Of a stretch of DNA of 64,000 nucleotides, positions 36,747-47,409 are shown piece by piece. Under the pieces are notes generated by a model. The model was not told the DNA's origin. It ran no database searches and saw only the letters and a program-made list of their open reading frames with translations. Made by a program: the position numbers and the translations under genes. The DNA comes from Mycoplasmopsis californica (GTDB lineage Bacteria; Bacillota_I; Bacilli_A; Mycoplasmatales; Metamycoplasmataceae). Numbering within the stretch: position 1 is the stretch's first letter; each line of letters begins with the position of its first letter. The stretch is taken from NCBI RefSeq assembly GCF_000695835.1, contig NZ_CP007521.1, positions 496,001 to 560,000 on the forward strand, given 5' to 3'.

Positions 36747-39014
36747 ATGAAAAAGAATAAAATAATACTTCCATTTATGTCGTTGGCAGGTGTGACGACA
36801 ATGACTGCCCCACTTATTGCTGCATCTTGTGGTAAACAAGAAGAAAATACAGTAAAAGTTGGTGTTACATTTTCACAGGGAAAAGAACAATGAAACGCAC
36901 TTGAGGGCGTGATTAATAAATACAACGAAAAAGTTGCAGAAGAAAAAATCAAAGCAAAACAAGAGATTAAAACTCTTAAAACACGACTAGAGACTGAAAA
37001 AGATAAAGCAAAAAAAGAAGAACTAAAAAAACAAATTGATGAAAATCAAAATAAAATTGATAACGTCTTATTAAGAGTTGAACTTAAAAACATCGGTTCG
37101 GGTTATTCAGCCGGTCACAATTACGTTGTGTCTGCGTTAGAAAATAATGATACATCAAATATTCCAAGTATTACAGTAAACTACGGTTCTACAATCTCAG
37201 AAATAATCAGATTTAAAAAAGGTGTCAATTTAGCCGATCCTAAATTTGGCGAAAATAAAATTGAAAGATCTAAATTTGAAGAAAGATTCACGGCTGTAAA
37301 CGATAGAATTCAAGGTATTGCTCCAGGAGCAAATTACTCAATCCCTCTATTAAAATCAACTGTTGCTTTCGGTATTAATGGGCCTATTTATAAATACGTA
37401 CTTCAAACCTTAAAAAAAGCTGGATATACAATTGATTCCGAATTAACAAAAGACTTTAAACTAGATGACGAATCTTGAAAAGATGACATTAGTGTTATTA
37501 GTAGTGACGATTACTTCGGAAAAGCTAAGGATAAAAAAGAAATTGAGAAAATTTTCACTACTGAAAAATACCCAAATAAAGAAATTAAAAAATCAATTTT
37601 TCAAGAATTCAAAACATTTATTAAATTTATCACTGATGCAATCAAAATCTTCGAAAAATCTTCTGTTCCAGGTTCAACTGTTGCATTACTTGGTATCGAT
37701 GACCCGTCTGGAATTTTAAACACGGTAATTTATTCTAAATTCAACGGAGATGACAAGAAAATGTTAATGGCTGTCGATAAAGACGGTGAAGGTAAAACGA
37801 TTGTTAAATTTGACCAATTAAATAATGGATCTGATGCATATAAGGCACATAAAGAAATGTATGAATTACTTTTAGAAGCTGTTAAAGCTGGTGCATTAAA
37901 AATCTATGGTGGCGGATCATATTCATCAACTGATGAAGTTAACCACAAGGTTGGAGCTAACTTTGGATCAACAGCTGGTTACACACACAACTTCGTTAGC
38001 GATAAAGAATTCAAACCATATATACAATTTTTTGACAACGCTAATAAACCAATTGCAATAATTGAAAATGACAACGTTGGACAAATTACAAATAAAGATA
38101 ATAAAAAACAAATTAAATTTAAGTACCCTAATGCATATGTAGCATCTAATTCTAAATTGGAAAAAGGTTACTACTTTAAAACTGCAAAAAATGATGATGC
38201 ACTTATCGAAAAACTTAATGCATTAAAAGACACAGACTACATCATTAGAGTTAATAGCAAACCAAAAGATAAAGACACAAATGGTAAAGCTCAACTTGAT
38301 AATATCGAAAAGCTAGCTAATGAAGCTGATTCACCTGTTAAAAAATTAGGTGTTATTTCTGAGTACAAGGACACAAAAGTTCAAACTGTTTGAAATATCT
38401 ATTCATTTGACACAACACCTAAAACAATTGAAAATAAATATAAAGTTGCTACACGTAGTCCGAAAGATACTCTACAAGAAAGTGAACTTGTTGCATATAG
38501 AACCCCTAAAAAATACGATGCGTCTTCACTAAAAGATACCGCATTCCTTCAAGGTCCTAACCTTTACGTAATCGACAAAGGTGAACGCTTAAATAAAGCG
38601 GCGATGAGATTTTTAAGTTATGTAATAAATAATAATCAAAAAACTACATTCAATCACGGCGAAGATCAATCAATCGAAACTACAAACTTAGGATACATTT
38701 CTTTTAAAGCTTCTTACATTATTCCATATAAAAATTTCGATAAAAGCGACGACCTTAAAAAGGTAATTGAAAAAAATAAATATCTAAAAATCGCCTTTGA
38801 TCTTTTTGCTGACAAAAATACTACTTGATATGAAGAACCGGCAAGCAAATTCTCAGCACCATATAGAGATCAATTTAATAGTGCTTATAAAGCAGCTGCT
38901 CAAACAATAAGAGATAAATGAGGTAAATCATTGACTGAAGCAGAGAAAAAATCAACTTCATTCGAAACCATCGTGGGCTTACTAAATGATGAAGCTCAAA
39001 CATTTAAATCTTAA
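36747..39014 (+). CDS. Substrate-binding-type surface lipoprotein (P59/P68-like), 755 aa
   Basis: The signal ends with the lipobox IAASC (Cys28). The mature protein begins with KVGVTFSQGKEQWNALEGVI, a start typical of the large mycoplasma lipoproteins associated with ABC transporters, then a Lys/Glu coiled coil near residues 55-105. YAPGA-like and ATRSPKDTL segments in the middle and AAMRFLSYVI near the end fit a bilobed solute-binding protein. It is followed by a nuclease and a complete ABC transporter, so it is probably the receptor of that system. A strong hairpin after it may make it more abundant than the downstream products. Confidence 0.85.
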
Positions 39015-39038
39015 TTAATTTATAAATTTAATCCTCTG

Positions 39039-39067
39039 AAACATTTGTATCCAAAGATACAAGTGTT
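39039..39067 (+). terminator. Internal hairpin, likely partial terminator
   Basis: A 13-bp stem with one G-T pair (AAACATTTGTATC / GATACAAGTGTTT) and a 3-base loop, followed by a modest T run. The next gene starts 22 bases later, so it probably reduces rather than stops read-through. Confidence 0.7.
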
Positions 39068-39088
39068 TCTATTATTCAAAGGAAAAAT

Positions 39089-39922
39089 ATGAAAAATAAA
39101 ATATTATGTGGAGTTTCGCTTTTAGCAATCCCGGTTCAGACATTGACTATTAGTGCCGCCTGCACAAAAACCTATTGAGATTTTCGCTTTGATACATCAA
39201 AAACAGAGACCACAAGTAGATTAGTGAAGGCAGAAATTACTAGACATAAAGATGGTGACACGTTTGATGTCGAAATTTCAGAAGACAAAGGCGATTTTAA
39301 AAAAGGCCAAGAAATCACAATTAGACTAGCCGGTATAGATACTCCTGAAAAATCTGTTGGCGGGCGAATCCCAGATCCCAATGAATTAAAATGAGGTGAA
39401 AAAGCTTCAAAATTCGGTAAAGACACTTTACCATTAGGAAAGCCGGTTTACCTTTTTGTAGGTGAAAAAGATGGTTTTGGTCGAACAACAGCAGATATTT
39501 TCTTTAATCCTAAAATTGATAAATTGCCTACGGATGCAAACGGACAAAAAATACATCCTTTAACTTTGGATATGCCTTTAAGTTCATACTCAGTGGAAAT
39601 CACAAGAGCTGGTTTAACGTTGCCATATGAACAAGATAAATCAAAAATAAATACATATTATCATATTTATAAATATGGCTTAATTTGATATACCTATAAC
39701 GCACTGGGCTTGGCCTTAAAAGACGCCTATGAAAACGGGAGAGGTTTTTACTCGGGATGATTATGATGACGCAAAACACCAGCTGATTTTTCTAAGGTTT
39801 ATAAAATTAAACCTTTGGGTAATGCTTGAAAACCATTTTGATATAAAGAAAAAAAATCAGTTTTTACAAAGATAGAGCAAAATCAAGGTTATATTCCTGA
39901 AAATTTTAAAAGAAATAAATAA
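39089..39922 (+). CDS. Surface thermonuclease lipoprotein (SNase fold)
   Basis: Degrades DNA or RNA outside the cell. The N-terminus has a signal with lipobox SAAC (Cys25). The staphylococcal-nuclease core follows: HKDGDTFDVEI (Ca ligand Asp), IRLAGIDTPE (Arg and Asp-Thr), WGEKASKFGK (catalytic Glu) and DGFGRTTADIF (second Arg). 277 residues; the C-terminal third is Trp-rich and not part of the core. It lies between a binding lipoprotein and an ABC ATPase, the same linkage known for mhp379 of M. hyopneumoniae, which supports a role in nucleotide scavenging. Confidence 0.92.
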
Positions 39923-40035
39923 ATCTTTAATAACTCGACAATTCCTAAAAATCAAAAGCAGTTAACACTATTTTTTGATTATCAGGAAATTAGTGACTAT
40001 TAAAAATAAAAACAAAAAATTAAGAAAGGATTCTT

Positions 40036-42177
40036 ATGAGAATAATTGGTCGTACAATTAATTTTTTGAAGAAGAAACTAACTAAGTACACTGAAGAAGA
40101 TTTTAACGAATATAAACGTATATTAGACTTAGTTTCTTCTCAAAAAGAAGATAAGGAACTACCAGCCATTGAATTAAAAAACGTTTATATCGACTTTGGT
40201 GAAACGCTTGCGGTTGATGATGTAAGTTTTAAAATTCCAGAAGGTAAACTTGTTACTCTTTTAGGTCCATCAGGTTCTGGAAAAACAACGGCACTTAATG
40301 CAATCTCTGGATTATTAACAATAAGTAGTGGTAAGGTTCGTTTTTATGGTAAAAACGTTACCGCTTTAACACCACAAAAACGTAAAATCGGATTCGTTTT
40401 CCAAAACTATGCCTTGTATCCACACATGAGCGTGTATGCAAATATTGCATTCCCACTAAAAAATGACCCTGCATGGCAAAATAGCATTATTACCAAATCA
40501 TTAATTGCTAAAACAAAAATTAATAACATTTATTTAAGAAAACTTGGCGCTAGTCAAGAAAAACTTGATGAATATTTGAAAAATGTAATTAATACTCGTG
40601 GAGTTTTGGATGAATTAGAGAGATTGCAATCACGTGAAATCGCTACTCGCAGACGTAATTTTTCAACCGCTCAAAGTAATTACAAACTTGCCCAAAATAA
40701 ATATAATGCTAAATCTACTATGCTTGCTAAAAATCTTTTAGAACGTCTTGGTGATTTAAAATCTGAATGCAAAAAAATTATTGCTAATTTAAAACAAGAA
40801 AAAGCAATTGAAAAAGTAAATGGCGTTCAAAGAGAAATTCAGGAAGTTAAATTTGCTCTTCCAGCAATATTTAATGAAGGCATGACTGAATTAAATTTAG
40901 CTAATATAACTGAATTTAAACGTAAATGATTTAGATTTAAAGGTCATAAATCAGTTGCAACTAATGGCATTGAATATGTACAAAAAATTCACGACGGCTT
41001 CGATGAACTAGCTAAAACAATTATGGAAGCTGAAAAAATGAACTTTGAGTTAAAAGATGCAATCGCACTGTCTAAATTTGAACGTGACCTTTTAACTGAA
41101 CAAGCTATCAGTAAATATTCATTAAAATTACACAAAATACGTGAAGAAAATATTGATAAAATTAAAGCACTTAAAGATGATTTAGATCAAGCTAAAAAAG
41201 AATTAAAAACCATTAGCAAAGATAAAGTTAAACGTGCTGAAAGAAATATGCGGATTATTCCAATTATTATGCAAAAAGAGCATGAACGTTTAGAAAAAGA
41301 ATTAGATACTGAATTTGGCTTCAAAAAAATAATGGCCGAGGATATTAAAAATCGTAATTTCAATTTAACAGCCGAAGAGCGTGCCGAAATTGCTGAAATT
41401 TCCAAAGATATTATCTCAATTCCAAAAGCGTTACACCGTGATGTTCTTGAAGTTGCTAAACGTGTAAATATTTTGGGAATTTTACAGAAAAAACCAACTA
41501 GACTTTCTGGTGGGCAACAACAACGTGTTTCAATTGCCCGGGCAATTGTTAAAAAACCAAAAATTTTATTAATGGACGAACCACTATCAAACCTTGATGC
41601 TAAATTACGGATTAGTACACGTCAATGAATCCGTGAAATTCAACAAAGTTTAGGTATCACCACAGTGTTTGTTACTCACGACCAAGAAGAAGCGATGTCA
41701 ATTTCTGATATTGTTATCTGTATGTCAACAGCCAAAGTTCAACAAATGGGTACACCAATGGAACTATACAACAAGCCAGTTAACCAATTTGTGGCTCGTT
41801 TCTTAGGAATGCCAGAAATGGGTCTTCTACCAGGTCAATACAAAGACGGCCAACTAAGCATTATGGGCGTTAATATTGACGGTATCACCTTAGAAAATAA
41901 AGATGCCGCCGAAGTTAATGTTGGTGTTCGTGCTGAGGACTACATCATCATCGATGATGCAAGCAAGGCTCAATTTAGCGGTAAAGTTAAAGTTATCGAA
42001 CAGTTTGGAAAAGAATCTAAACTAATTGTCGAATTAAGCGAAAAAACAAAACTAAACTTCTTAGTAAATAATAAATACGATTTCAAAGCCGGAGATTTAA
42101 TCCACTTTAACATTCCTGTAAGAAGATTGCATATTTTCGATTCAACAACTGAAGAAAGAATTGAATATCATGTTTAA
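40036..42177 (+). CDS. ABC transporter ATPase with very large helical insertion
   Basis: Energises import, MsmK/UgpC type. It has 713 residues; usual members have about 370. Walker [10 protein letters not shown] (about 77-85), Q-loop [20 protein letters not shown] (about 119-138), signature [14 protein letters not shown] (from about 490), Walker B ILLMDEP, and the switch FVTHDQEEA are intact. Between the Q-loop and the signature lie about 340 residues rather than about 30: a Lys/Glu-rich, coiled-coil insertion in the helical subdomain that contacts the permeases. A TOBE-like domain ends the protein. It overlaps the next gene by 8 bases. Related mycoplasma ATPases are also enlarged here. Confidence 0.93.
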
Positions 42178-43270
42178 TGAATTTTATAAAACTAAAAGTT
42201 TAAATACAAAAAGTCGTTTTATTTTCGACTTCACAATTAATAAACAAGCCAAAAGAAATAATGCAATTAGTGAATCAGTAGTTGATCGTCGCACAAGTTT
42301 CTTTGTTGCTTTACTACTTATTATTCCGGCCTTATCAGTACTTATTACATTTACTGCTGTACCTTTTGTGCGTAATATATATTCAGCGGTTACTGATAAA
42401 AGTGGTAATTTTATATGATTTGCAAACGTTGTTGATTTATTTAATAAATTGTCATTCGCTGTAGGTATAAGAAACTCATTTATTTATGGTATTTTAGTAT
42501 TGCCACTATCGATGATTATTTCGTTACTTATATCATCATTAATAGCAACAGTCGTACGTAAAAGTTTAAGAGGTTTTTTACAAACTATATTCTTCTTACC
42601 TTACGTAACAAACATAGTTGCTGTCTCGCTTGCATTTGTTCAAATTTTCCAAACAAATGGTGTATTTAACCAAATACTTAGAGGATTCGGTTTAGAAGGT
42701 AATACAGAATGACTAGGTGGACTAGATACTACCGCTTTCAAATCAATGTTAGTTATGCTAATTAACGGTGTTTGAGGAGGTTTGGCTTTCAACATTCTTC
42801 TTTTCACAACCGCAATGTTATCAGTTGATAAAAACTTATATCGTTCAGCTTCAATCGATGGAGTTAGTGGTGCTAAACAATTTTTCACAATCACATTACC
42901 ATCAATCAATAAAACAATCACTTTTATTATGACGATGGGAATTATCAATGGTATTAAAGTTTTCCCACTAGCTTTATTCGAGAATAAATCTAATACTGCA
43001 ATTAGTGCCGGGGCATCAACAATTATGCTATTCATCTATCATTTTGTGCAAAATAATCAATTTGCCCTAGCTGGCGCAGCTTCAATTGTTCTATTTATTA
43101 TCGGGGTAACATACTCAACAATCATTCGGGGCGGATTTAGAGCTCTAACACTAGCTTCAATTAACAAAGGAGAATCTGATGTTTGAAACAAAATTAAAAA
43201 TTCAGCAGAAATGACAGAATTCAAGGCTAAAACGCACTCGAGATTCAGTTACTCAACAAGTACGTGATAA
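42170..43270 (+). CDS. ABC transporter permease (MalF/UgpA type)
   Basis: Inner-membrane channel subunit, 366 residues with about six TM segments. The EAA motif that binds the ATPase is YRSASIDGVSGAKQFFTITL. The start overlaps the ATPase end. The last 30 residues form a hydrophilic tail that ends STW and overlaps the next gene by 92 bases, an unusually long overlap; the tail is preceded by the ribosome site of that gene. Confidence 0.92.
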
Positions 43271-44207
43271 TTCATTAGCATCACTTGTTACTAAATATTT
43301 TGTTAAATTAATTTTGCTAGTGTTTTTTGCAATGATTGTTATGATCCCGTTTGCATACATGATTTTGATTGCCTCAGTCGACAATAACCAGGCCGACCAA
43401 ATTAAACAAGGTACCTCAGGTTTATGACCTCAAAGTTGACAATTATTTTCTAACCTTCGTAAAGCTGCTGTCGGTAGCGCAAAAGCCTTTTGACCTTGAC
43501 AAAAAGGGTGAGAAAGAGGATATTTATTTTCATTCTTTTTAACTATTGCTAACGTTTTAATTTCAATTGTTTTAAAAATCTTTTTAACAATGTTACTAGG
43601 TTATGCTTTTAGTTTGAAAAAATGAAGAGGAAAAAACTTAGTTTGATCAATTCTAATTATGATGCTTGTTTTACCTGAAGTAGCATTGCTTTCAGGTCAA
43701 AAATGAGTAGTTGTACAGATGAATAATGCAATAAAACCACCATCACACGATAAATTTGGATTATTTAATTACAACTTATTTGTTATCGCAATTCCATTTG
43801 TGGCTTCAATCTTCAACGCTTTAATGTATCGTAATGCTTTTGAATCTATTCCGAATAGAATGAAGGAAGTTGCGATGGTTGATGGTGTTGTTGGTGCAAA
43901 ATATCTATTTAAAATTGCTATCCCAATGGTAACTCCAACAACACTTACAATTGTAATTTTAACAACTCTTGCTTCTTGAAACTCATATCTATGACCTTCA
44001 TTAATCGCAGGGAGAGATTATAGAGTTATGTCAGTGTGACTATTTGATGTTGGTACTGATAACACAACTAGTGATGCTCGTATTTTCTATAATATTAAAA
44101 TGGCTGGTTCAATTATGGTTATTGCACCAATGTTCATCTTCTTCTTCTTTGCTCGGAAAAAAATTATGAATGCTATTAGTCGTCAAGGAAGTACAATTAA
44201 AGGATAA
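43179..44207 (+). CDS. ABC transporter permease (MalG/UgpE type)
   Basis: Second channel subunit, 342 residues, about six TM segments. EAA motif KEVAMVDGVVGAKYLFKIAI. AAAGGAG lies before ATG 43179, which fixes the start despite the 92-base overlap with the first permease. At least ten Trp are TGA. Together with the ATPase it makes a full heterodimeric importer. Confidence 0.92.
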
Positions 44208-44210
44208 AAT

Positions 44211-44489
44211 ATGCGTAAAGTTAATGTTAAGAAAAATACAATTACGTGAGCTTTTGTTGGGTTGATTGCTTTTGTTGCCGCGATTATATCAATAGTTTTA
44301 ATTGTTCGTATTTCAAGAGATATAGAAACAATTACTAGTGTTCAAATTTGAGATAACGAAATTCAACCATATCGAGCTTATAAGGCATATGGAATAGGGA
44401 TTTTGTCATTTAGTTCTGTTGTTTTAGTAATTTCATCAATAATTACATATCTAGGAATTAAATCATGAAATTACTCAGCAACGCTTTAG
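44211..44489 (+). CDS. Small two-TM protein of the transporter operon, 92 aa
   Basis: Not recognised. Two hydrophobic segments (residues about 12-33 and 65-85) flank a charged loop. It starts 3 bases after the permease stop and ends 13 bases before the next lipoprotein gene, so it is part of the operon; it could be an accessory subunit. Confidence 0.75.
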
Positions 44490-44502
44490 GAGTTAAATAT
44501 AT

Positions 44503-45831
44503 ATGAAAAAATTATTATTAACCTTAGCACCACTAGCAACAATTACGCCACTAGCAACAATTTCATGTGTTAATCCATTCCGAGATAACCAAACAATTAA
44601 AAAAGCACGTAATTTACACACGAAAAACAATCTTTTAAACAATAAATCAATTGACGAATTCAAAAAAATACTAAAAGATAAAAATATATATAGCAGTGAA
44701 GATGAGTTAAATGAGGTTATAAAGGCCTTCGAAAATTCATTTAAACAACTTAGAGCTTCATATTTTGTCTCATTGGACCAATTCCGAGAATTTTGACAAA
44801 TTAATAATCTAGTTATTTCAAATTACTACACTAAAGAAGACCAAAACGGGCAAATAGTTCATGTTAAAGTGCCACTAAAAAAAGAGGCTATTCAGCTATT
44901 TGCACACTATATTTTCGCTAAGTCTCCATTTGGATATTCACTATTACATAAAGAGCAAAAACTAATTAAAGATTTAGTAGCTAATGAGGATAGCATTAAA
45001 TTTGAGGGTCCTAACTCACCAATTAGTAATAGTCTAGAAAACTATGTTATCATTCCTAAATTACTTTCAGAGAGAATGTATACTGAGGAATTTTATCAGA
45101 ATGCAACAATCGATTCATTCACAAAAGCCTATACAAATGTTATGAAAGTATTGTCAAAATTTGTTTATGGCCTAGGTGAGGAAGAAACTAATACAACTAA
45201 TGCTTTATTACCAATTTATTACTTATTAAAAAATCCAAAAGATAATCCAAATAGCGCTGATGAATCATATAAATATGTTGACAATATGTATACAAGTAAC
45301 GCCGGTGGTGAATGAGCGCTATTCAAACCTGAAATTCTTCATTCACTTAACGAAAAAGACTATAATTCACTGATTGACGAAATGTCTAAGGATATACTTA
45401 AATTTGCTGTCAAATACATAAAAGAAGATAAAATTAGCAATCAATTTATTTATTCGCATTTAGATGGATTAAGTAATAATATCAATCAATACAAAAAAGG
45501 TATTGGTTCATACGGTTTAGCAGAATTAGTAGCATATAGTTTATATTCAATCAATCCAACTAATATTCAAATATTAGCCACAACAAAAAATAATAAAACT
45601 GTTTATATGGTGCAATTTGTCGATAAAGAGGGTAATAGTGTCTTAGTTAACCCTTCTTCTTACATCGAAAGCGTTGCAGACAAAAATAAAAGATTAACAA
45701 CTGATCCTCACTCATCATACACAGCTCAACCTATTAAAATTTATCGCACAAAAGTTGAACTAAACAATGATGGCTACACACTTGTTGATGATCAAGTAAT
45801 ATCTAACCCTACACACTCAAAATGAAAATAA
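44503..45831 (+). CDS. Lipoprotein closing the nuclease-transporter operon, 442 aa
   Basis: The signal reads MKKLLLTLAPLATITPLATI and ends in the lipobox ISC (Cys22). The mature part is mostly helical and hydrophilic, with a more globular end. Not recognised. Its place as last gene of the operon suggests a surface accessory role in the same uptake system. A GGAG site lies before the start. The terminator directly after it is repeated beyond the adjacent insertion sequence. Confidence 0.83.
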
Positions 45832-45835
45832 GCAA

Positions 45836-45858
45836 AAAGCAATCTTTATGATTGCTTT
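45836..45858 (+). terminator. Operon terminator and left copy of the duplicated flank
   Basis: AAAGCAATC / GATTGCTTT 9-bp stem with a 5-base loop, followed by CCTAAATA and then the left end of the IS. The same 23 bases recur at 47276-47298. Confidence 0.75.
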
Positions 45859-45866
45859 CCTAAATA

Positions 45867-45885
45867 GTAAGTTCAAGTGCAACAC
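45867..45885 (+). repeat. Left terminal inverted repeat of the IS
   Basis: GTAAGTTCAAGTGCAACAC; identical, inverted, to 47249-47267. Confidence 0.9.
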
Positions 45886-45955
45886 ATGCGCTTGGCTTTT
45901 TTATTTTAACATTTTAATGATTTTTTTCTCATTTTTTGCAAATAGTAGTTACTAT

Positions 45956-46081
45956 AAAAGCCCCTTATGTAAGGGGTTGGGGGTTAGGAAGAAAGAAAAG
46001 CCCCTTTTCAATGGGTTTGGGGTTGCAAAAAGATAATACAACTTATGATGAAAAGCCCCTATGTAAGGGGTTTGGGGTTAG
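45956..46081 (+). repeat. Three G-rich hairpin repeats inside the IS
   Basis: Copies at about 45956-45988, 45996-46026 and 46051-46081. Each reads AAAAGCCCCT, a short loop, AGGGGTT(T)GGGGTT. The first half folds into a GCCCCTT/AAGGGG-type hairpin and the second adds a G tract, so each unit has two to three G tracts on the plus strand. The middle copy is degenerate. Spacing is irregular (40 and 55 bases). Confidence 0.75.
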
Positions 46082-46136
46082 AAAATAAAGAGGCAGATTG
46101 TGTAAGCGGATAGAGCTTATGCAAGATAATAAGCGA

Positions 46137-47147
46137 CTATCATACTAGGCCGTAAAAGTTGGCCTCGATAAATAAATCATTGGCAGATTTTCAACCCAAA
46201 ATTTCTCTTGGCATATCATTTATTCTTTTGGTAATTTGGTCTAATATTTCTTGCGAAATTTGATTAAAATCAAATCCTTTTTTGTATTCGCGTCTTATAA
46301 GTCCATTTCAGTGTTCGTTTGATCCTCTTTGAAAAGAGGCGTATGGCTCAGCTCTATATATTTTTATATCGAGTCATTTTGCCAAAATACCTATTTTTTC
46401 GAATTCTATGCCATTATCAATAGTTATAGTTTTTACTATTAATTGTCTTTCTAAAACGAGTTTTCTTAATGCTGCATTCACCTTCATTGGGTTTTTACTT
46501 GGTATCAAAATCGCAAAACCGACTCTGGTTTTTCTCTCTGTTAAAGTAAGAATGTTGTTATATCCAGTAGCTCTTTTCCCAACTATCATATCAGCTTCTC
46601 AATGACCATATTCTTCACGATTATCTATCGATTTAGGTCTTGTTCATATCGGGAATACATAATCAGCTGATGTTACAAGGCGACTAATTGCGCTTGCATG
46701 TCTTTTTCCACCCTTTTTATATGAGGAACGCAATAAATTTGATCTTTTGATTATTCATTTATTTGTTTTGATTCAATTGAATACTGTTTTTAAGCAAGGG
46801 ATTTTAATTTTAAAATTCTCTTTTATATATTTATGGGTAAGTTTTACCCCATAATATTTTTTGTCAAATTTTTTTAGAAATAATTCACTAAATTCACTAT
46901 ATTTACTATTCAAAAATTTAAAATAATATTTATGATAATGACGTCTTTGGGCTTTGATATCAGCATAAAATGGGGAATATTTCCCAAATTTATCTAAATT
47001 TCTTTTTATTTCTCTACTTACTGTAGATGGGTTTTTATGTAATATATTTGCAATTTTTCTTATTGATAAATTTATTTCTAAATAACTTTTAATTGCTTCT
47101 CTATCACTTTTTGTTATATGGGTATATTTTTTAATGCTATAATTCAT
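46137..47147 (-). CDS. IS30-family transposase
   Basis: Catalyses transposition of the element, 336 residues. The N-terminal helix-turn-helix region shows ITKSDREAIKSYLEINLSIR and ILHKNPSTVSREIKRN. The DDE catalytic residues sit in HWEADMIVG, KTITIDNGIEF and RGSNEHWNGLIRREY. The frame is unbroken with TGA read as Trp (eight or so sites), so the element can only be expressed under the mycoplasma code. It ends with a Trp (TGA) directly before TAG. Confidence 0.94.
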
Positions 47148-47248
47148 ATGAAGTTCCTGGCCAATTTGGAGCTTTTTTCTTTTTTTTATTTTAAAGAATA
47201 ATCGAAACAAAAAAGTTCAAGCCTCACAATTTAATTTTACATTAATTT

Positions 47249-47267
47249 GTGTTGCACTTGAACTTAC
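47249..47267 (-). repeat. Right terminal inverted repeat of the IS
   Basis: GTGTTGCACTTGAACTTAC on the plus strand; perfect inverse of the left end. Confidence 0.9.
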
Positions 47268-47275
47268 AATCAAGC

Positions 47276-47298
47276 AAAGCAATCTTTATGATTGCTTT
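47276..47298 (+). repeat. Right copy of the duplicated terminator
   Basis: Same 23 bases as 45836-45858, followed here by TTTTTTGTG, which looks like the undamaged terminator tail. No gene ends here, so this copy is explained only by duplication on IS insertion. Confidence 0.75.
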
Positions 47299-47378
47299 TT
47301 TGTGTATTTTTGGTCAATTTACATCTCGAAACAGCTTATTCAAGTTTGCCATAGATATCTGAATTTAAATAGTCGAAC

Positions 47379-47409
47379 AAAAAACAAGTAGCTTCACTAC
47401 TTGTTTTTT
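47379..47409 (-). terminator. Terminator of the amidohydrolase-channel operon
   Basis: Perfect 13-bp stem AAAAAACAAGTAG / CTACTTGTTTTTT with a 5-base loop; the stop codon of the minus-strand gene lies in its first arm. Confidence 0.85.

Larger units (their letters stand above)
45867..47267 (-). mobile_element. IS30-family insertion sequence, 1401 bp, intact
   Basis: Bounded by perfect 19-bp inverted repeats and containing one intact transposase. The size resembles IS1630 of other mycoplasmas. The flanks carry the same 23-base terminator hairpin at 8 bases from each end, and a longer, imperfect match of about 30 bases, as expected for the long target duplications of this family. About 250 bases between the left end and the transposase stop are non-coding and hold three GC-rich hairpin repeats. 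Confidence 0.9.

Noticed and set aside
45956-46081. Three GCCCC repeats as a CRISPR array
   Set aside because: Only three units, one degenerate, with unequal spacing, inside an insertion sequence and with no cas gene.
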